The notes beneath the pieces are model-generated. The model had not been told where the DNA came from and did not search any database. It saw only the letters and a list, made by a program, of their open reading frames with translations. A program made the translations under genes and the position numbers. Shown here one piece after another: positions 34,646-46,738 of a stretch of 64,000 bases of DNA. The stretch covers positions 558,001 to 622,000 of the forward strand of contig JACCIC010000137.1 in assembly GCA_018907035.1 (NCBI GenBank), given 5' to 3'. The number at the start of each line of letters is the position of its first letter. Position 1 is the first letter of the stretch. The stretch comes from Sycobia sp. Sy_11. Taxonomy: Eukaryota; Arthropoda; Insecta; Hymenoptera; Epichrysomallidae.

Positions 34646-37600
34646 TCATGCTGGATTTAATGCTCTCAACCTCCAAGTAGGCAGCCCCAAAATGTTGCCG
34701 CCTTTATCAGATATAATTTGACAGTAGCACAAAAGATGTTCGGGGGTTTCATCCTCCGCGTAGCAAAAACGGCAGAAGAGGTCTCTCACGAAACCCATTC
34801 TGCACATGTGGGCGTTAGTCTTACCGTGACCTGTGAGGATCTCGATGAGCATTTTTGGCTTTCTTCTATTGAGGCCAAGGATAACCCTGGTCCAATCTTT
34901 TATATTATTTGTGGAAGTGAAGGCTTTAATCTGCCTGCAGTCTCCATTTGTTTCCCATAGTCGGCTGTTTTCTTCCGTTATCCACCTCTCTATCTCCCCC
35001 TTGATGAGGGTGTTACAGAGTCCTACAGCCGGCTCAGGGCCGGCTGTTCTAGCTCCCATTTTGGCAAAGTCATCTGCTACCATGTTCCCTTTAATTCCAC
35101 AATGGCCCGGTACCCATAGTAGCGTGACCCTTGTCTTATTCGCTAGCCTATTGAGGGCCTCGTAACAGTTCTTGACTAGATTGGATCTAGTTGTGTAACT
35201 GCTTAAAGCTTGCAATCCACCTTTACTGTCTGAGCAGAGGCATATATGGATGTCAAGGGCCGCTTCCGCAGCCATCTCAGCTCCTTGCAGAATTGACACT
35301 AGCTCGGCTTGAAAAACGGTAGGGTACTTCCCCAAAGGGAAACTTATGTCCTTTCCGTTACTTCTTTGGTAAACTCCTGCACCTGCACCCCTTTTACATT
35401 TAGAGCCATCTGTATACCACAGCTCTTTAATGTTGGCGATGTCTACCAAACCATTCTCCCATTTCTTTTTGGACGGGATGCTGACCCTATATTTTTTGTC
35501 AAAGAGGAATCTCCTGTTCGTGGCGTCGAGGTTCATTCGCAAAGTCAACTTTTCGTCCAGTCCCCAGGGGAGCCGCAATGGCCCCTCTCTGCTTACCTCT
35601 TTGAGTTATCTTTTGACTCTGTGGAGGGCTTCTTCAGCCGCTCCCGCCAGGATCAGTTTGAATGGCTCTATTTCGAGGAGCATGCCCAGCGCCGCAGTAG
35701 GTGTAGATCTAATCGCTCCGGAGATGCTCCTCACCGCCATGCTTCTCAGTCTTTTAAGTGAGTTTCCAGCAGTCACCAAGGCCGTCCTTTCCCACCAGAC
35801 AAGAGCCCCGAAGGTTAGTCTGGGTTTCAGGACAACCTCGTATACCCACTTCATCATATCTGGCTTGAGACCCCACGTCCTGCCTATGGTTCTCGTAACC
35901 TGCCACAGACAGGCCGTCAGTTTACCAGATATAGACTCTAGGTGTTTGTTCCATAATAGTTTACTATCAATAGTCACACTTAGGTATTTCACTTGCTTCT
36001 TGAAGGTCAAGGAATGCCCTCCAAGAGTCAAGCCACAACTCCTATTCCATTTAAGTCTCCTGGTGCAGACTATGACCTCAGTCTTCCCTGGATTAACCGA
36101 GAGACCAGTTCATCTGCACCATTCTTCGACCACTTCAAGAGCACCCTGTAGTACCCCCATTAGGGGATCCAAAAAGGGTCCTCGGGCGATGAGCATTATG
36201 TCGTCATCGTAGCCAACCGCCAGACAACCGATGCTATTCAGCTTATTTAGGAGCTCGTCGACCACGAGGCACCATAGGAGCGGAGACAGGACGCCCCCTG
36301 TGGGCACCCTGACCCTACTCCCCCTCGTAGGGTCGTGCTCCCTTTGCTTGCTTCTCGGATACGATTTCCCAACATGTGGTTAATCCATTCTGTGATGCAC
36401 TGAGGGATATCATGCCTATTTAAGGCCTCCTTGGTAACCTTTCGTGACATGTGATTAAAGACTCCTTCAATGTCCATAAGGACACCTACGGCAAACCCTT
36501 TTGCCTCCACCTGAGATCGCATCTCAGATACGGTTCTATATAGAGCCGTCTCCGTGAATCTTCCGGTGCGGTATGCATGTTGCTCCTTATGGAGTTGATT
36601 TTTTCTCAAGGCTTCGTCTCTGATGAATCTATCAATTATCCTTTCGATAGTCTTGAGAATAAAAGATGTCAGGCTGATGGGTCTAAAATCCTTCGGGGAC
36701 GTATAACCACATATACCTGCTTTAGGTATGAAAACCACCCTGGTTCCCAGCCATCTTCCTGGGATGTGACCCAGAGTGATGCTTGCTCTCGCCATTCTTG
36801 TCATCGGGCCCACAATACAGTCCCCGTCTCTTTGTAAGAAGGTCGGGTAGACTCCATCCAGTCCCGGTGATTTAAATGCGCCAAATGACCTTACGGCCCA
36901 TCTGACCCTGTCCGGTGTGACAATCTGGTTTGCTACCATTCGGATAGCACCCAGTTTAGCGTAACCCGGCAGTGGTCATTTTCTGTGACTGTACGGTCAT
37001 TTTGTTCAGTATTTCTACTGAAACTAGGGAAGTGGACTTGGATAAGGTATTCTAAAATCTCCTCATCCGATTATGCATAACTGCCATCGGGTCTCTTCAG
37101 CGTGCCCAGGACCGCGCCAGGGTCCTTCGACAGAACTCTGCTCAGCCCAACCGCTTCCTTATCCTCGCATATGCTTTCACAGTAGTTTCTCCAGCTTATT
37201 TCTCTGGCTGATCTTACTGCCTCTCCGTAGTTGTCTCTAGACGCTCTGTATGCAGTCCAATCAGAATCCCTACCTTTTCTCCTGGCTATCTTCCGGAGGA
37301 CCATAGTCTTCTCATTCAGGTAGTCCAGTTTGTTATTCCACCATCGAACCTCACCCTTGGGTCTCGCCCGTTTTGAGCGACAATTCTCTTCAATGGCATA
37401 TTTGATGGCGTCATTAAAGGACTTCGCGACGTTCTCGAGCGTTTGCTTTTCCCTGATCTCTGCAGTTAAGTCCTTGAAAGCAGTTTCAACGGACCTTCTG
37501 TAGGCCTGCCAGTCTGTGTGCTTAGGATCGCGCAACCAGGTTGGCTCCTCCTCATTGGGTGTCCCCAGCGAATATGTTATCAAAGAGTGATCCGACAGTG

Positions 37601-38228
37601 TCTCCACCTCCTCCACTCTCCATCAGTAGATTTTATTAGCTAACCCAGTTGAGCAGATAGTTATATCTATTACCTGCTCGCTTAGCCTGTTTCCGAACGT
37701 TGCGGTGTCGCCCACATTGAGTATAACGAGGTCTGTGCCCGCAAGATACTCTAGTAGTTTAGCACCTCTTGGGTTCATATTAGTACTTCCCCACACCCTA
37801 TGGTGCGAGTTTGCATCACATCCAAGGACTATTGGAAGATTGTTGATTCTACAATATTCCACTAGTCTCCGAACCTCCCCAGTGGGGTTGTCTTCATTGT
37901 CATACGGTAGGTAAGCAAATGCAACAACAATTCGCCCCATCCGTACTACCTCCGCCGAGGCCACTGCTAGATCCCCCGTACAGAGACCGAACATCGGCAC
38001 CACATTTACTCCTTTTGCAAGGATACAAGCCCTAGGCCTTAGTTCCTTTGAGTCACTAATACAAGCGGCCCTCGACCCTAGACCCCTGATAATACCTTTC
38101 ACTATCCAAGGTTATTCGATTAGAGATATGCATGTTTGCACCGCCGCCAAACTCCTCAGCATAACGGCCGAGGCGTCTTTGCAGTGGTGCAGATTAATTT
38201 GGAGGAATGAGATGCCCGATGGAGCCAT
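34646..38228 (-). pseudogene. I-like LINE ORF2: endonuclease, reverse transcriptase, RNase H
   Basis: ORF2 starts with ATG at 38226-38228, directly after the ORF1 stop. Order: apurinic-type endonuclease (QINLHHCKDAS near 38190; VLGCDANSHHRVWG at about 37800-37840; SDHSLITYSLG at about 37565-37597), a linker (WWNNKLDYLNEKT), reverse transcriptase (KSPGLDGVYPTFLQ at about 36850; KDFRPISLTSFILKTIE at about 36660-36710; a GCPQG/PTGGVLSPLLW block crossing a frameshift near 36290; GYDDDIML at about 36190-36213, in place of the usual YADD but keeping both aspartates), RNase H (ELWYTDGSKCKRGAG, HICLCSDSKGG, LLWVPGHCGIKGNMVADDFA) and a C-terminal CRFCYAEDETPEHLLCYC knuckle. A handful of stops and frameshifts break an otherwise well-preserved frame. 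Confidence 0.9.
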
Positions 38229-39840
38229 TTATTGCTCCATCGTGCTCTCGCCGTCAACATTCTCGACAGGCGCCCGTTCCTCCCGGCGGCTCACTTTCAA
38301 GGCTAATTTGCCCAGGAGGTACGAGCGTCTGTGGTCTAGAGCCGCCAACAACCTGGCGTGCGATTCCGGCATGGTCAGTACGAGGAGATGTTTATCTCCA
38401 CCGTCAGACCTTCCTTTCTCGCAGTCCTTTGTGTTGACGACTCTCCGTAGTTTGGTTTTACTCCTGAAGGATGCATTATGCCCCTCAAGCCTTTCCAAGA
38501 CGCTGGACGGGTTCTCCGCAGGACCCGGTATCTACGTCACCGCCTTGATCCTGGCCTGTGGGAACTCTATACCCCCCATTTTCAGATTGGCCCCACCCCA
38601 GGGTAAGTTCAGAGTAGCCAGTCCAGCGGCCAGCCACTCCTTCGCCTCCGGGTTGTTGGCCACCAAAATGATGGCGCCTCCCTTACAGAAGAAGGCATCG
38701 AATTTGGGCCATGTGTCAGGTGGTGCACTATACATAACCTTCGACACCGCCCCTCGAAATTGTGAAAACATTTCCGAGGTGATGGTTGTCTCCGAGTACT
38801 CTTCATGCACCACGACACATGTAAGGGGGTTTGACCTTTGGACAGCAGTGATAATTCCGGCACCCGCTAGCCTTCCTCCTTGGGGGGGGGGGGCAGGGTT
38901 CCTTTAGTGTCACCGCCGCCACTCTCCTGCTTTTTAGCAATACCGGATGTCGAGGACGGAGTCTTGTCAGATCCCTGTCGCCTCTTTATCCCTATCTGAA
39001 TCTGCGTGGTAGGCCCCGGGGTGTCGGTCCCGCTAGCATTTTTCTGCCGGATCAACTTCCTCCTGGTCGAGCCACACAGCCTCTTTTTTTTTGGGGGCAG
39101 TACTGCCTCCGTCTACACTGGTTAGTGTTTCAGGGGTCACAACTACTCGAGGCTTGTTGCCTGGAGCTGCGTCCTCCTTGTCCACTTGGCCAGTAACTCC
39201 TTCTGAGGTCCTCGGGGGCATTGCATCCTCCCGGGCCTCGCCTTCTATATTTTTCTTTTTAACTTCCATAAAAGCCCCACGAGTAGCTAGGGAAATAAAA
39301 GTCCGCTGACACAGAGCCTCGCATGTGCCGGTAAGGCTATATACTCGGGAAGGTCGCCCAGTGTTCCCGAAGCATCGTTTGCGACCGCTACTACCCCAGT
39401 GGCCAAGTCGGTACCCTTCAGCACGATAGCTCCCACCTTGGGTTTGGGGGTTGGATATAATACCCATTGCACCTCCTTCCGGATGCAATGGGAGGTTGTC
39501 CTTAGCCTCTGGGATGTCCGCCTGGCTGTTCTCGAGAATCTCGAGGCCCGGCTGTGGCTGCGTGAGAGACCTACGCAGGTTCCTTATTCAAGGACCCCAC
39601 CGAAATGGTTACTCTGGCACCCGAGAGGCGGTTTGCCGCATCAGCACCTTTTCACCACCCAGCCCGCCCTGGGGTAGCGCCGCACCCTCCATAACCATTG
39701 CCAGGTCAGCCGCTAAGATCCCCAAACGAGCCTCCACACTGGCCTACAAGAGGCACGCGACAAGGTGTCAACTCCTGGTGGAGGTTGAACCTTTAATGAG
39801 CCGATTCTTTTCGATTGACAGTCATGTTCGATTGTAATTA
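38229..39840 (-). pseudogene. I-like LINE ORF1 (nucleic-acid-binding protein)
   Basis: The minus strand carries a charged N-terminal half (about 39033-39700; for example KKKNIEGEAREDAMPP) and a conserved C-terminal half (about 38229-38813) resembling the DUF4780-type domain found in ORF1 of this LINE group (YSAPPDTWPKFDAFFCKGGA; LLVLTMPESHARLLAALDHR). It ends at a TAA at 38229-38231. Frame breaks lie at homopolymers: eleven or so Gs near 38882-38893 and a T-run/G-run near 39085-39096. ORF1 proteins bind LINE RNA in the ribonucleoprotein. The 5' border near 39840 is uncertain. Confidence 0.75.
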
Positions 39841-41199
39841 ACTGCAATGTCGACAAATTTTCTTGATAATTTAATTGATTAGTTAAATTAATTATTTATT
39901 AATTTATTATATAAATATTTAGATGCAATTCTGGAATTTTTCAAAAGTTATTAGTGACTTTGAATCGAATAATATTAATATTCTGCAAATATTTTACGCA
40001 AAACTTGGTGATCTAACGTGAAGTTTTTTTAAATTTTAAAGGATTAATTAAACTGGTTACTGAAATTTAAACTCAATTCTCGGGAGATGATATAGATTTT
40101 TTCGAAAAACTAAAATTCAATGTATCTTACAATTAATAATGACTTGATACATTTTGAATGATTGTTTGAATTTAATCTTATTCCATTAAACTTATAATAC
40201 AATATTATAAAGTAATTTTAAAGGAAATTTAAAATTTTTAAAATTAATCAATATTTAAACACAAACAATTTTCGGTGCAAGTTTAGTGACGATTCTGAAA
40301 CATCTCAAATTAAAAATGATTAGTGAAAATTACTGTTTATAAGCGCCTATTTCACTTTATGGTTTTAGTTAAAATCAATACTTGTAAGAATTAAATTCCT
40401 GAAGCGTTAAATGTAATTCTGGCTTTTTCAGATAATTAGACAAAATATCTAATTTATTAACATCAAAATAAATACCAATTTTGGATCGGCTTTGAGATGA
40501 TACCGAATCGATCATATGTTTTAGAGCCAGACTAAGTGTATATCCTATAATTATGATATGCAAGGTAGTATCTCTTTTACGTCCTTTCAATTTTTGATTT
40601 GTTGAACTAATAGTTAGTAAATATTACTACAACTTTGTCCGTTTTGCCAAATTTTTTAAATAACTGGAAAAGTGTTTTAGGTAAATTTAATGAATGCTTT
40701 AACACTATTACCAATTTAATATGATTTGACTAGATTCGCAGAATTTGTTTAAAAAACAATAATAATAACTTATAGCTCTATATGTGAAACATAGATTTTA
40801 TAAAAAAGTTTCAAGTTTGATGATTTTTCAGTGTAATTGCACTATAAATACTTCAGTTAATTTTTATTAAATATCAACTCTATAAATGGATAAAGTTATT
40901 CAGAAACGAACCTGAAATTCTGAACTTTTATTATTATTTTTATGTATACCAGGCATCCACTAGGAATATAATTGGAAGAGCAATGGACAATTAAAACAGA
41001 AAAAGACTTTATTAATTGTTGTGGTCAGTGACTAAGGAGTTTTGTGATAATATATTTTGTTTGTCGGCAAAGATACAATTTTTATAAATAAGTCTAATTT
41101 TTTATAAGGACAATATAAATTTTCTAGAAAACGTCAGAGCTCAGTACTTAAGTAAATATAGATGGAGATATTTATGTTAAATATAACCGGAGATATTTA
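39841..41199. other. AT-rich DNA, nothing recognised
   Basis: Chance frames only (for example 40375-40590). Confidence 0.5.
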
Positions 41200-42240
41200 C
41201 CGAGAATCCTCAGAGTCAATTGAGACCTCAAAAGCTACCTCGTCGTGAGTCAAAAGAGGAAAGACTTAGGCAACTATATTTTTCACAGGTAGGTCACTTT
41301 TGTTTGCAAAGATTACTCTGGACATTTTATAGCGAACACGAAGTTTCACCAAAGGTTAGTGAGAAAACTTCAAATTATCTCACTGACCTCTGATCCAGGA
41401 TTCGGCTCAATTTCTATAAGAGGGATGAGTGGATCTTCATGGCATAACTTAATAAGAACGGATCGACTACACAAATTTTACTTTCTTTTGTGAAAGTAAT
41501 AAAGATAGGCCATCTTTTAACTCTGGCGGATTCCGAAAAGTCGGAAACTCTCCAAAGTGGAGATAACTAAAAGCAAGAAAAGTGGAGTCATTTCTGTTTT
41601 AATCAACGACTGACTGATTTCATCAATAGCGAATCAAAAAGAAGAGACAGGGAGCCGTCTGACGGTTAGCTGTTAGAAATACGTATGCGTCATACGGAAG
41701 GCGTAATAGACAGGGTAATAGGAGCGTTTTCCAAAATAATGGAGTACATACTTTCAAAAAACATGAATAGAGGCATTTTAGCTCCATTCGAGGAACATTC
41801 TCCCCATAATCTGATTACAGAAAAGGGTTCTGTTTCTTTAAGGCAGACTGCTCCTCGAAGCGAGAGGATGGTGCCGTATAACCCACCTCAAATCGAAGAA
41901 GAAGAAGGGAGGGTAATTCATCTCGACTTGTTGCCGAAGTACTAGGTGGCAGTTCTAGAGGGCAAACAAATATTACGCAATGGAGCATGCGGAGCGCTTA
42001 GAAAGGGAGATGCGATACGCTCAAAATCCTATCTCCGAAAACCCCTTTTCATCGTATTCCGATGGATCGAGTAGGTTTTAAGCATCAGGCATTCGGACAC
42101 CCACGTTTGATCTCCATATTGAAAAAGCACGTTGGATTAATAATGCTGATGATAATGTTTGTCTAAGTAGTTCTATAATGAGTATTGATGAAGATTCGAT
42201 TAATCTAACTCAGCTCTCAAGCAGCCTTTCAAAGAAATAA
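41200..42240 (+). other. unidentified coding-like block
   Basis: A distinct block of higher GC. One frame from about 41590 to 41945 has a single stop and encodes a charged, proline-containing stretch (SESKRRDREPSDG; then after the stop MRHTEGVIDRVIGAFSKIME; VPYNPPQIEEEEGRVIHLDL). Another frame at about 42090-42240 reads THVDLHIEKARW-like and SSSIMSIDEDSINLTQLSSS. It resembles the gag-like region of a retroelement in composition only; no diagnostic motif is seen. Confidence 0.3.
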
Positions 42241-43340
42241 TCATCGGTCATATTAAGTGAATTTGAGCAACCTTGAAATATTGAAAATAAAAAAAATTAC
42301 AGGAAAATATAATAAATTTTATTAGTAATTAAATGAAACAACAATTTTGACATAAATCCACGCCGTTTAATAATAGTCCTGATAGATTGCTCAATGGCCT
42401 GCAAAATTTCGTAGCCAAAGATGTTGATAATAATAGAAAATATAAATTGACATCAAATATAAGATTTGATATTTTTGAAGATTACCTGTTCTCTGAGCTG
42501 AAAACAAAAAGGCTATATGAGTATATCTAATTTATCATTACCTGAAATCTTCAAAGCAACAATGTTAAAATATGACAAACCTTTCAACGTTTTGTAAGAT
42601 AGGTATAATAAATACGAATTGCATTTTAATTTTAAGAAATTAATTTTTTAATAACAAAGTATTGTTTGATAAAGTAAATATTTATTGAATTTCACAATAT
42701 ATATATTTATTTCGAAAAAATTAGTTTTACTTAGTTTGAGATAAAGTTTTATGAGAACAAATTAAGCAAACTACTCATTTTACTCAAAAAAATTTCTTTT
42801 GAATTTTTTTTCCAGTACGTATTCTATCAAAATTGTGAGTGACAGGATAATGACATTACTAATTAAAAAATTTTCTAGAATGTTTGCTTTCGTAAGCCAA
42901 TTTTTATGTATGTTATGCTAGTTGGAATTGTATATAAGGTCCAATAATTGTATTGTTAGTAAACATTTCTGTTGTAAACTGTACATTTTTGTTACACGGT
43001 TGAAAATTGTTTTATATTTTCTGATATATTTTTTAGAACAATGATTAGAATGTCATTAGCATATCTTTAATAATATATATTACAGAAAAATATAGTTGAT
43101 GTTGGGATTTTCAAATCTAATGATCTAATAAATTGTCTCTTATATTGGGTATTATTAGTCTAACAGAACTTTCCGTTGCAATCATAACAATAGGAATTAA
43201 TAGTATAACATAATATCGCTAAGAAGTAACACAGATGAGAAGATTGCAGTGTTATTAAAAATGCGTATGATATTCTGAGTACAGTATTATTAATATTTCA
43301 TTCAATTTTTATTAATTTTCTTTTAGTAATAATGTTAATT
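42241..43340. other. AT-rich DNA, nothing recognised
   Basis: No supported feature. Confidence 0.5.
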
Positions 43341-43900
43341 TTAAGCAATGTGTTTGAAACTGTAGAAACAAAATGTAATTCCAATTAACGCCTTAGCTGT
43401 GGCCCACTTTCGTTGCCATTCTTCTATACTCCAACTTAATCGTTCTATATGACCATGTCCCATAGCTTCTTGTCTATTTGCAGTATTTTTCTCTTTATCA
43501 TATACTATATCACAATCTAGAGCTAATATGTCAATGGATAATATCTCAATAATTATTGAAAGCACAATATTTGATATAGTTCGATATGCACAAGCCAATA
43601 TAAACCTAGCTATATAGATGGCGCGCTCGTAAATAAACCGTGACATTTATTGACCAGTACGCTATTAGCCCATATTGGAGTTTCGTAAAGAATTGCTGAG
43701 TTCACTACTGACAGAAGAAAAGCCCTTGGTGATTTGGACCCACCTATTTTGAGTGCTATTTGTTGTTTTCAGAGTTATGTTCAAAAATGTTCTTTGAACA
43801 ACAAATTAATTTCTACGGTGATACCAAGGATTTTTCGACCATATCCTAGTGCCATCATCTATAAAAGGAGTGTAAATTTCTTTTAGGTTCGAACGAGAAA
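43341..43900 (-). pseudogene. C-terminal remnant of an R1-clade LINE ORF2
   Basis: Minus strand first shows SPRAFLLSVVNSAILYETPIWANS (about 43665-43740), the post-RT segment typical of R1-clade ORF2. After a frameshift an open frame of 101 codons contains ACAYRTISN, ILSIDILALDCDIVY and SIEEWQRKWATA, matching the AYRTVS, P.DLLA.ER and EWQ.RW pattern of the same region. The earlier RT domain is not recognisable upstream. Confidence 0.65.
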
Positions 43901-44339
43901 TACCGTCTCCGTTTTCTATGTTATACCTTTAAAATCATGCTTTCTTGTACATGCTAGTATTCAATGAGATACTACCTTTATGTAACTATGTATTCACAAA
44001 ATAATCTATTAACAAAAAAGATTATATAAACGTAAAAAATATAAAAAATTTTTAAATTATAATAATAAGAAACAATTTGGCCTTTGAAGATTAACCGTAT
44101 ATATTATAATAACTCCCCTTTCCCGGGTGAGCGCGAAGCATGTTGAACTCAAATTATTAAATGAAATAAGACATTTTCAGGGAAACGATCGGTCACTGTA
44201 ATCACGTATAATACTTTAACGTACGCATTGGACGATTATAAGTATTTTTCGTTCGGTCTAACTAACTCAAGTACTCTCGTAAAATCGAGAAATGTATGAA
44301 TTGATGCCGAGACACGTTGAATGGTAATTTTTCATATCC
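43901..44339. other. AT-rich spacer, nothing recognised
   Basis: No supported feature. Confidence 0.5.
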
Positions 44340-44935
44340 GAAAATTTGCTGAAGATTAATAAAAATAAATTTTTTTTGCTTCGTATTATCACTGTTGAAG
44401 AAAGATGGATTTATTATGAGAATTCGAAACGCAGAAAGTCATATGCAAAGCCCTGCGAAATAAGGTCATGCTCTGCATATAATAAGATCAAAAAGAAGTC
44501 GTATTTTATAAACTACTTCCGAGTGGTCAAACCATCAAAGGACCATTGTATCCAACCCATCTTATTCATTTGAAGCGAAAGTTGCAAGAAAAATGGACAA
44601 AATATGAGATCAGGCATGAGTCCGTCATTTTTTATCACGATAACACTCAGACACATGTAGTTTTAGAGAAATAATCGATGGGAAATTGTTCAACACCTGC
44701 CTTACAGTCTAGACTTGTCACCATCTAACTTGTTTCGATCAATGGAAAACACTCTTACGGAAATATGTTTCAGTTCAGAAGAGGGAATAAAAAATGACTC
44801 GATAGGTTTTTGGGCTCAAAATGATTCGATAAGTTATTGGACTCGAAAGACGAAAAACTTTTTTGGTCCTAAATTCAGAAATTGCTAGAAGGATGAGAAA
44901 AACTTCTAAATAGCTTCCGATTGATGCTACATTGA
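44340..44935 (+). pseudogene. mariner transposase fragment
   Basis: Begins at VEERWIYYENSKRRKSYAKP (about 44391-44450), where the family usually has TGDEKW, so the first catalytic Asp appears changed to Glu. It continues through VVKPSKDH, a decayed HDN region (about 44635-44660), a DLSPSN-like third-aspartate region (about 44712-44730) and the MENTLT..EEGIKN C-terminal segment. A short internal duplication (GACTCGATAGGTTTTTGGGC / GATTCGATAAGTTATTGGAC) near 44792-44840 is unusual. Multiple stops. Confidence 0.75.
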
Positions 44936-45009
44936 ATAAAGGATATGTAACCATGTTTTCATAATAAAACCTCACATGAATAATAACTAAATATTTTTGA
45001 ATAAAAATA

Positions 45010-45400
45010 AAAATTTAGCTTACTTCATGATCATACATCCTATATATAATGGACGAATTATACTTAATATTTTTATATTTAACCCTGTAGTCCAGAAAGT
45101 TTTTTGGCTCTCCGTACACGGCTTTTACCATCTGGTTATACGGTTTATTTTTTGACTTCCTGATTGAATTTATATCTAGTAGATTTTCCGATAACATATT
45201 CGCGAAATTATTTTCCGTGTCTTTTGTATATTGAATGCTGAAGTTCCATTTTGAGACTTCTAATGCCCAACGTGCCAATCGTTCTGATGGATTTCCTAAC
45301 TTCTCCTACGATCTAGGTGACGGGTGATCTGTCATCACAGTAAATGCGTAACATTCTAAATACTTTTTCATTTTCCATATGCCCGCTTTCAAAAATGCTC
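45010..45400 (-). pseudogene. Ty3/gypsy polymerase remnant, RNase H end
   Basis: Minus strand: KAGIWKMKKYLECYAFTVMT (about 45330-45390), TDH, then RLARWALEVSKWNFSIQYTK (about 45225-45284) and ENNFANMLSE. These are the conserved blocks at the end of the gypsy RT/RNase H domain (usually ARW.LELQ.YDF.I.Y.G..N.VADALSR), with the final ADALSR changed. No other gypsy domains flank it. Confidence 0.75.
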
Positions 45401-45404
45401 CAGA

Positions 45405-45615
45405 GAAGAAAATTTGGCTCAAATGAAAAGGTTATTGCCGAAACTGAAGCCTTTTTTAAAGCAAAGGATAAATCCTTTTATAAACATGGTATGGAAAAAT
45501 TGGGAAGTCGTTAGAATGATTGTATTACTCTAAAAGAGGATTATATTGATGAATAAATATGATTTTTGGAAAAAAGTGGTGTTTTCGTTTAGCCTTGGGA
45601 CTTATTGAACGATGT
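45405..45615 (+). mobile_element. 3' end of a second mariner
   Basis: KFGSNEKVIAETEAFFKAKD followed by KSFYKHGMEKLGSR (about 45412-45513) is the C-terminal segment of mariner transposases; the 3' end reads CTTGGGACTTATTGAAC, a mariner-like terminus. It belongs to another lineage than the piece at 44340. Confidence 0.75.
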
Positions 45616-45662
45616 GTTATATAGTAAATCAATTTTTTACATTCTTTCCCATGATCGTAAGA

Positions 45663-45674
45663 TCCGCGGGTTTA

Positions 45675-45729
<55 letters not shown>

Positions 45730-45737
45730 CCCGCGGA
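45663..45737. repeat. 75-bp near-perfect palindrome with (TA)n centre
   Basis: TCCGCGGGTT at 45663-45672 is exactly complementary to AACCCGCGGA at 45728-45737, and the (TA)n between is itself self-complementary. A second TA tract follows to about 45767. Confidence 0.9.
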
Positions 45738-45779
45738 AATATATATATATATATATATATATATCATATCATATCATAC

Positions 45780-46203
45780 TCATTGATCAAGACAAAGTGT
45801 GTTTTTGTTTGTATGCGGTAGCCAAAAAAACTACTGTACCGATTGTTCTGAAATTTGACATATAAATTCTATATTATCTTGGGAAGGACATAGGCTATGT
45901 TTTTTATAGAAAATCATTTTACTGTCATCAATACATTAAGTTAATGGTTTTAACAATCAGTTTTATTAGCGGCCACTGCGTGGCGTTTTCAATCACAAAC
46001 ATCAACTCAAAGTAGTCCGCTTGAAGTATTAATACCAGGCGAGCTCAAACAAATGTTCATATCCAACTTTGGGATTCGTATCCTAAGGGAGGTATGGCGT
46101 TAGTCAGTATTACCTTTTTTGTTCTTCAGGTTAATCTGAAACTACTCTCATGCCTTATAGATTTCTTTTGATTTTTGCAAATTTAATATTCTCTTACGTG
46201 GGG

Positions 46204-46297
<94 letters not shown>

Positions 46298-46550
46298 GTC
46301 TCTGTCTTTCTTTCTCCTTCTCTTATAAAATGGTTCTGTATGCCAAATCATATTGAATATAGTTTTCGATGACAAATTATATTTTTGTTTTTATACATTA
46401 TATTAACTTCAGAATAGTGAAAAGAGATTGTTTTTTAGTTTGAATGAAAGAAATAATAGCAAAATAGGGTTCTTTACTGGCAACCTCGAAACAATGTATC
46501 ATATATTAATATACAAAATATATCGTCACTTCTGCATAAAAAGGCAATAT
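45780..46550 (+). repeat. dispersed repeat family 4, copy A, with a (CT)n insertion
   Basis: 45784-45920 resembles the reverse complement of 59560-59700 and part of 57066-57150 (shared AGCGTGTTTTTGTTTATAC-like and GATTGTTCTGAAATTTGACA-like words); 46435-46545 resembles 57160-57255. All copies lie next to (TA)n and an ATCATATC-type tract, and the palindrome above abuts copy A. Confidence 0.6.
46207..46320. repeat. (CT)n microsatellite
   Basis: Over 100 bases of CT with few interruptions. Confidence 0.95.
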
Positions 46551-46738
46551 CCATCATCTGCTTAAAAAATATATTATTTGCATACCATTTTGACCGAATT
46601 TAGTTGGCACCACTACTAAAATATTCGCGGTATTTAATTTAAAAAACCGCTATATACGAAATATATATATTATATATATTGTATGTATATTATATTGTAC
46701 ATATTATTTATACACATTTTAAAACGGTTTAAATACTG

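Noticed and set aside
34718..36212. Long plus-strand open frames (for example 35430-36212, 260 codons)
   Set aside because: They lie antisense to the I-like LINE ORF2, whose minus-strand motifs are clear; the plus frames have no family features.
38128..38907. 259-codon plus-strand open frame
   Set aside because: Antisense to LINE ORF1 and the ORF2 start; openness follows from the GC-rich coding strand opposite.
40375..40590. 71-codon minus frame
   Set aside because: No recognisable domain, isolated in AT-rich DNA.
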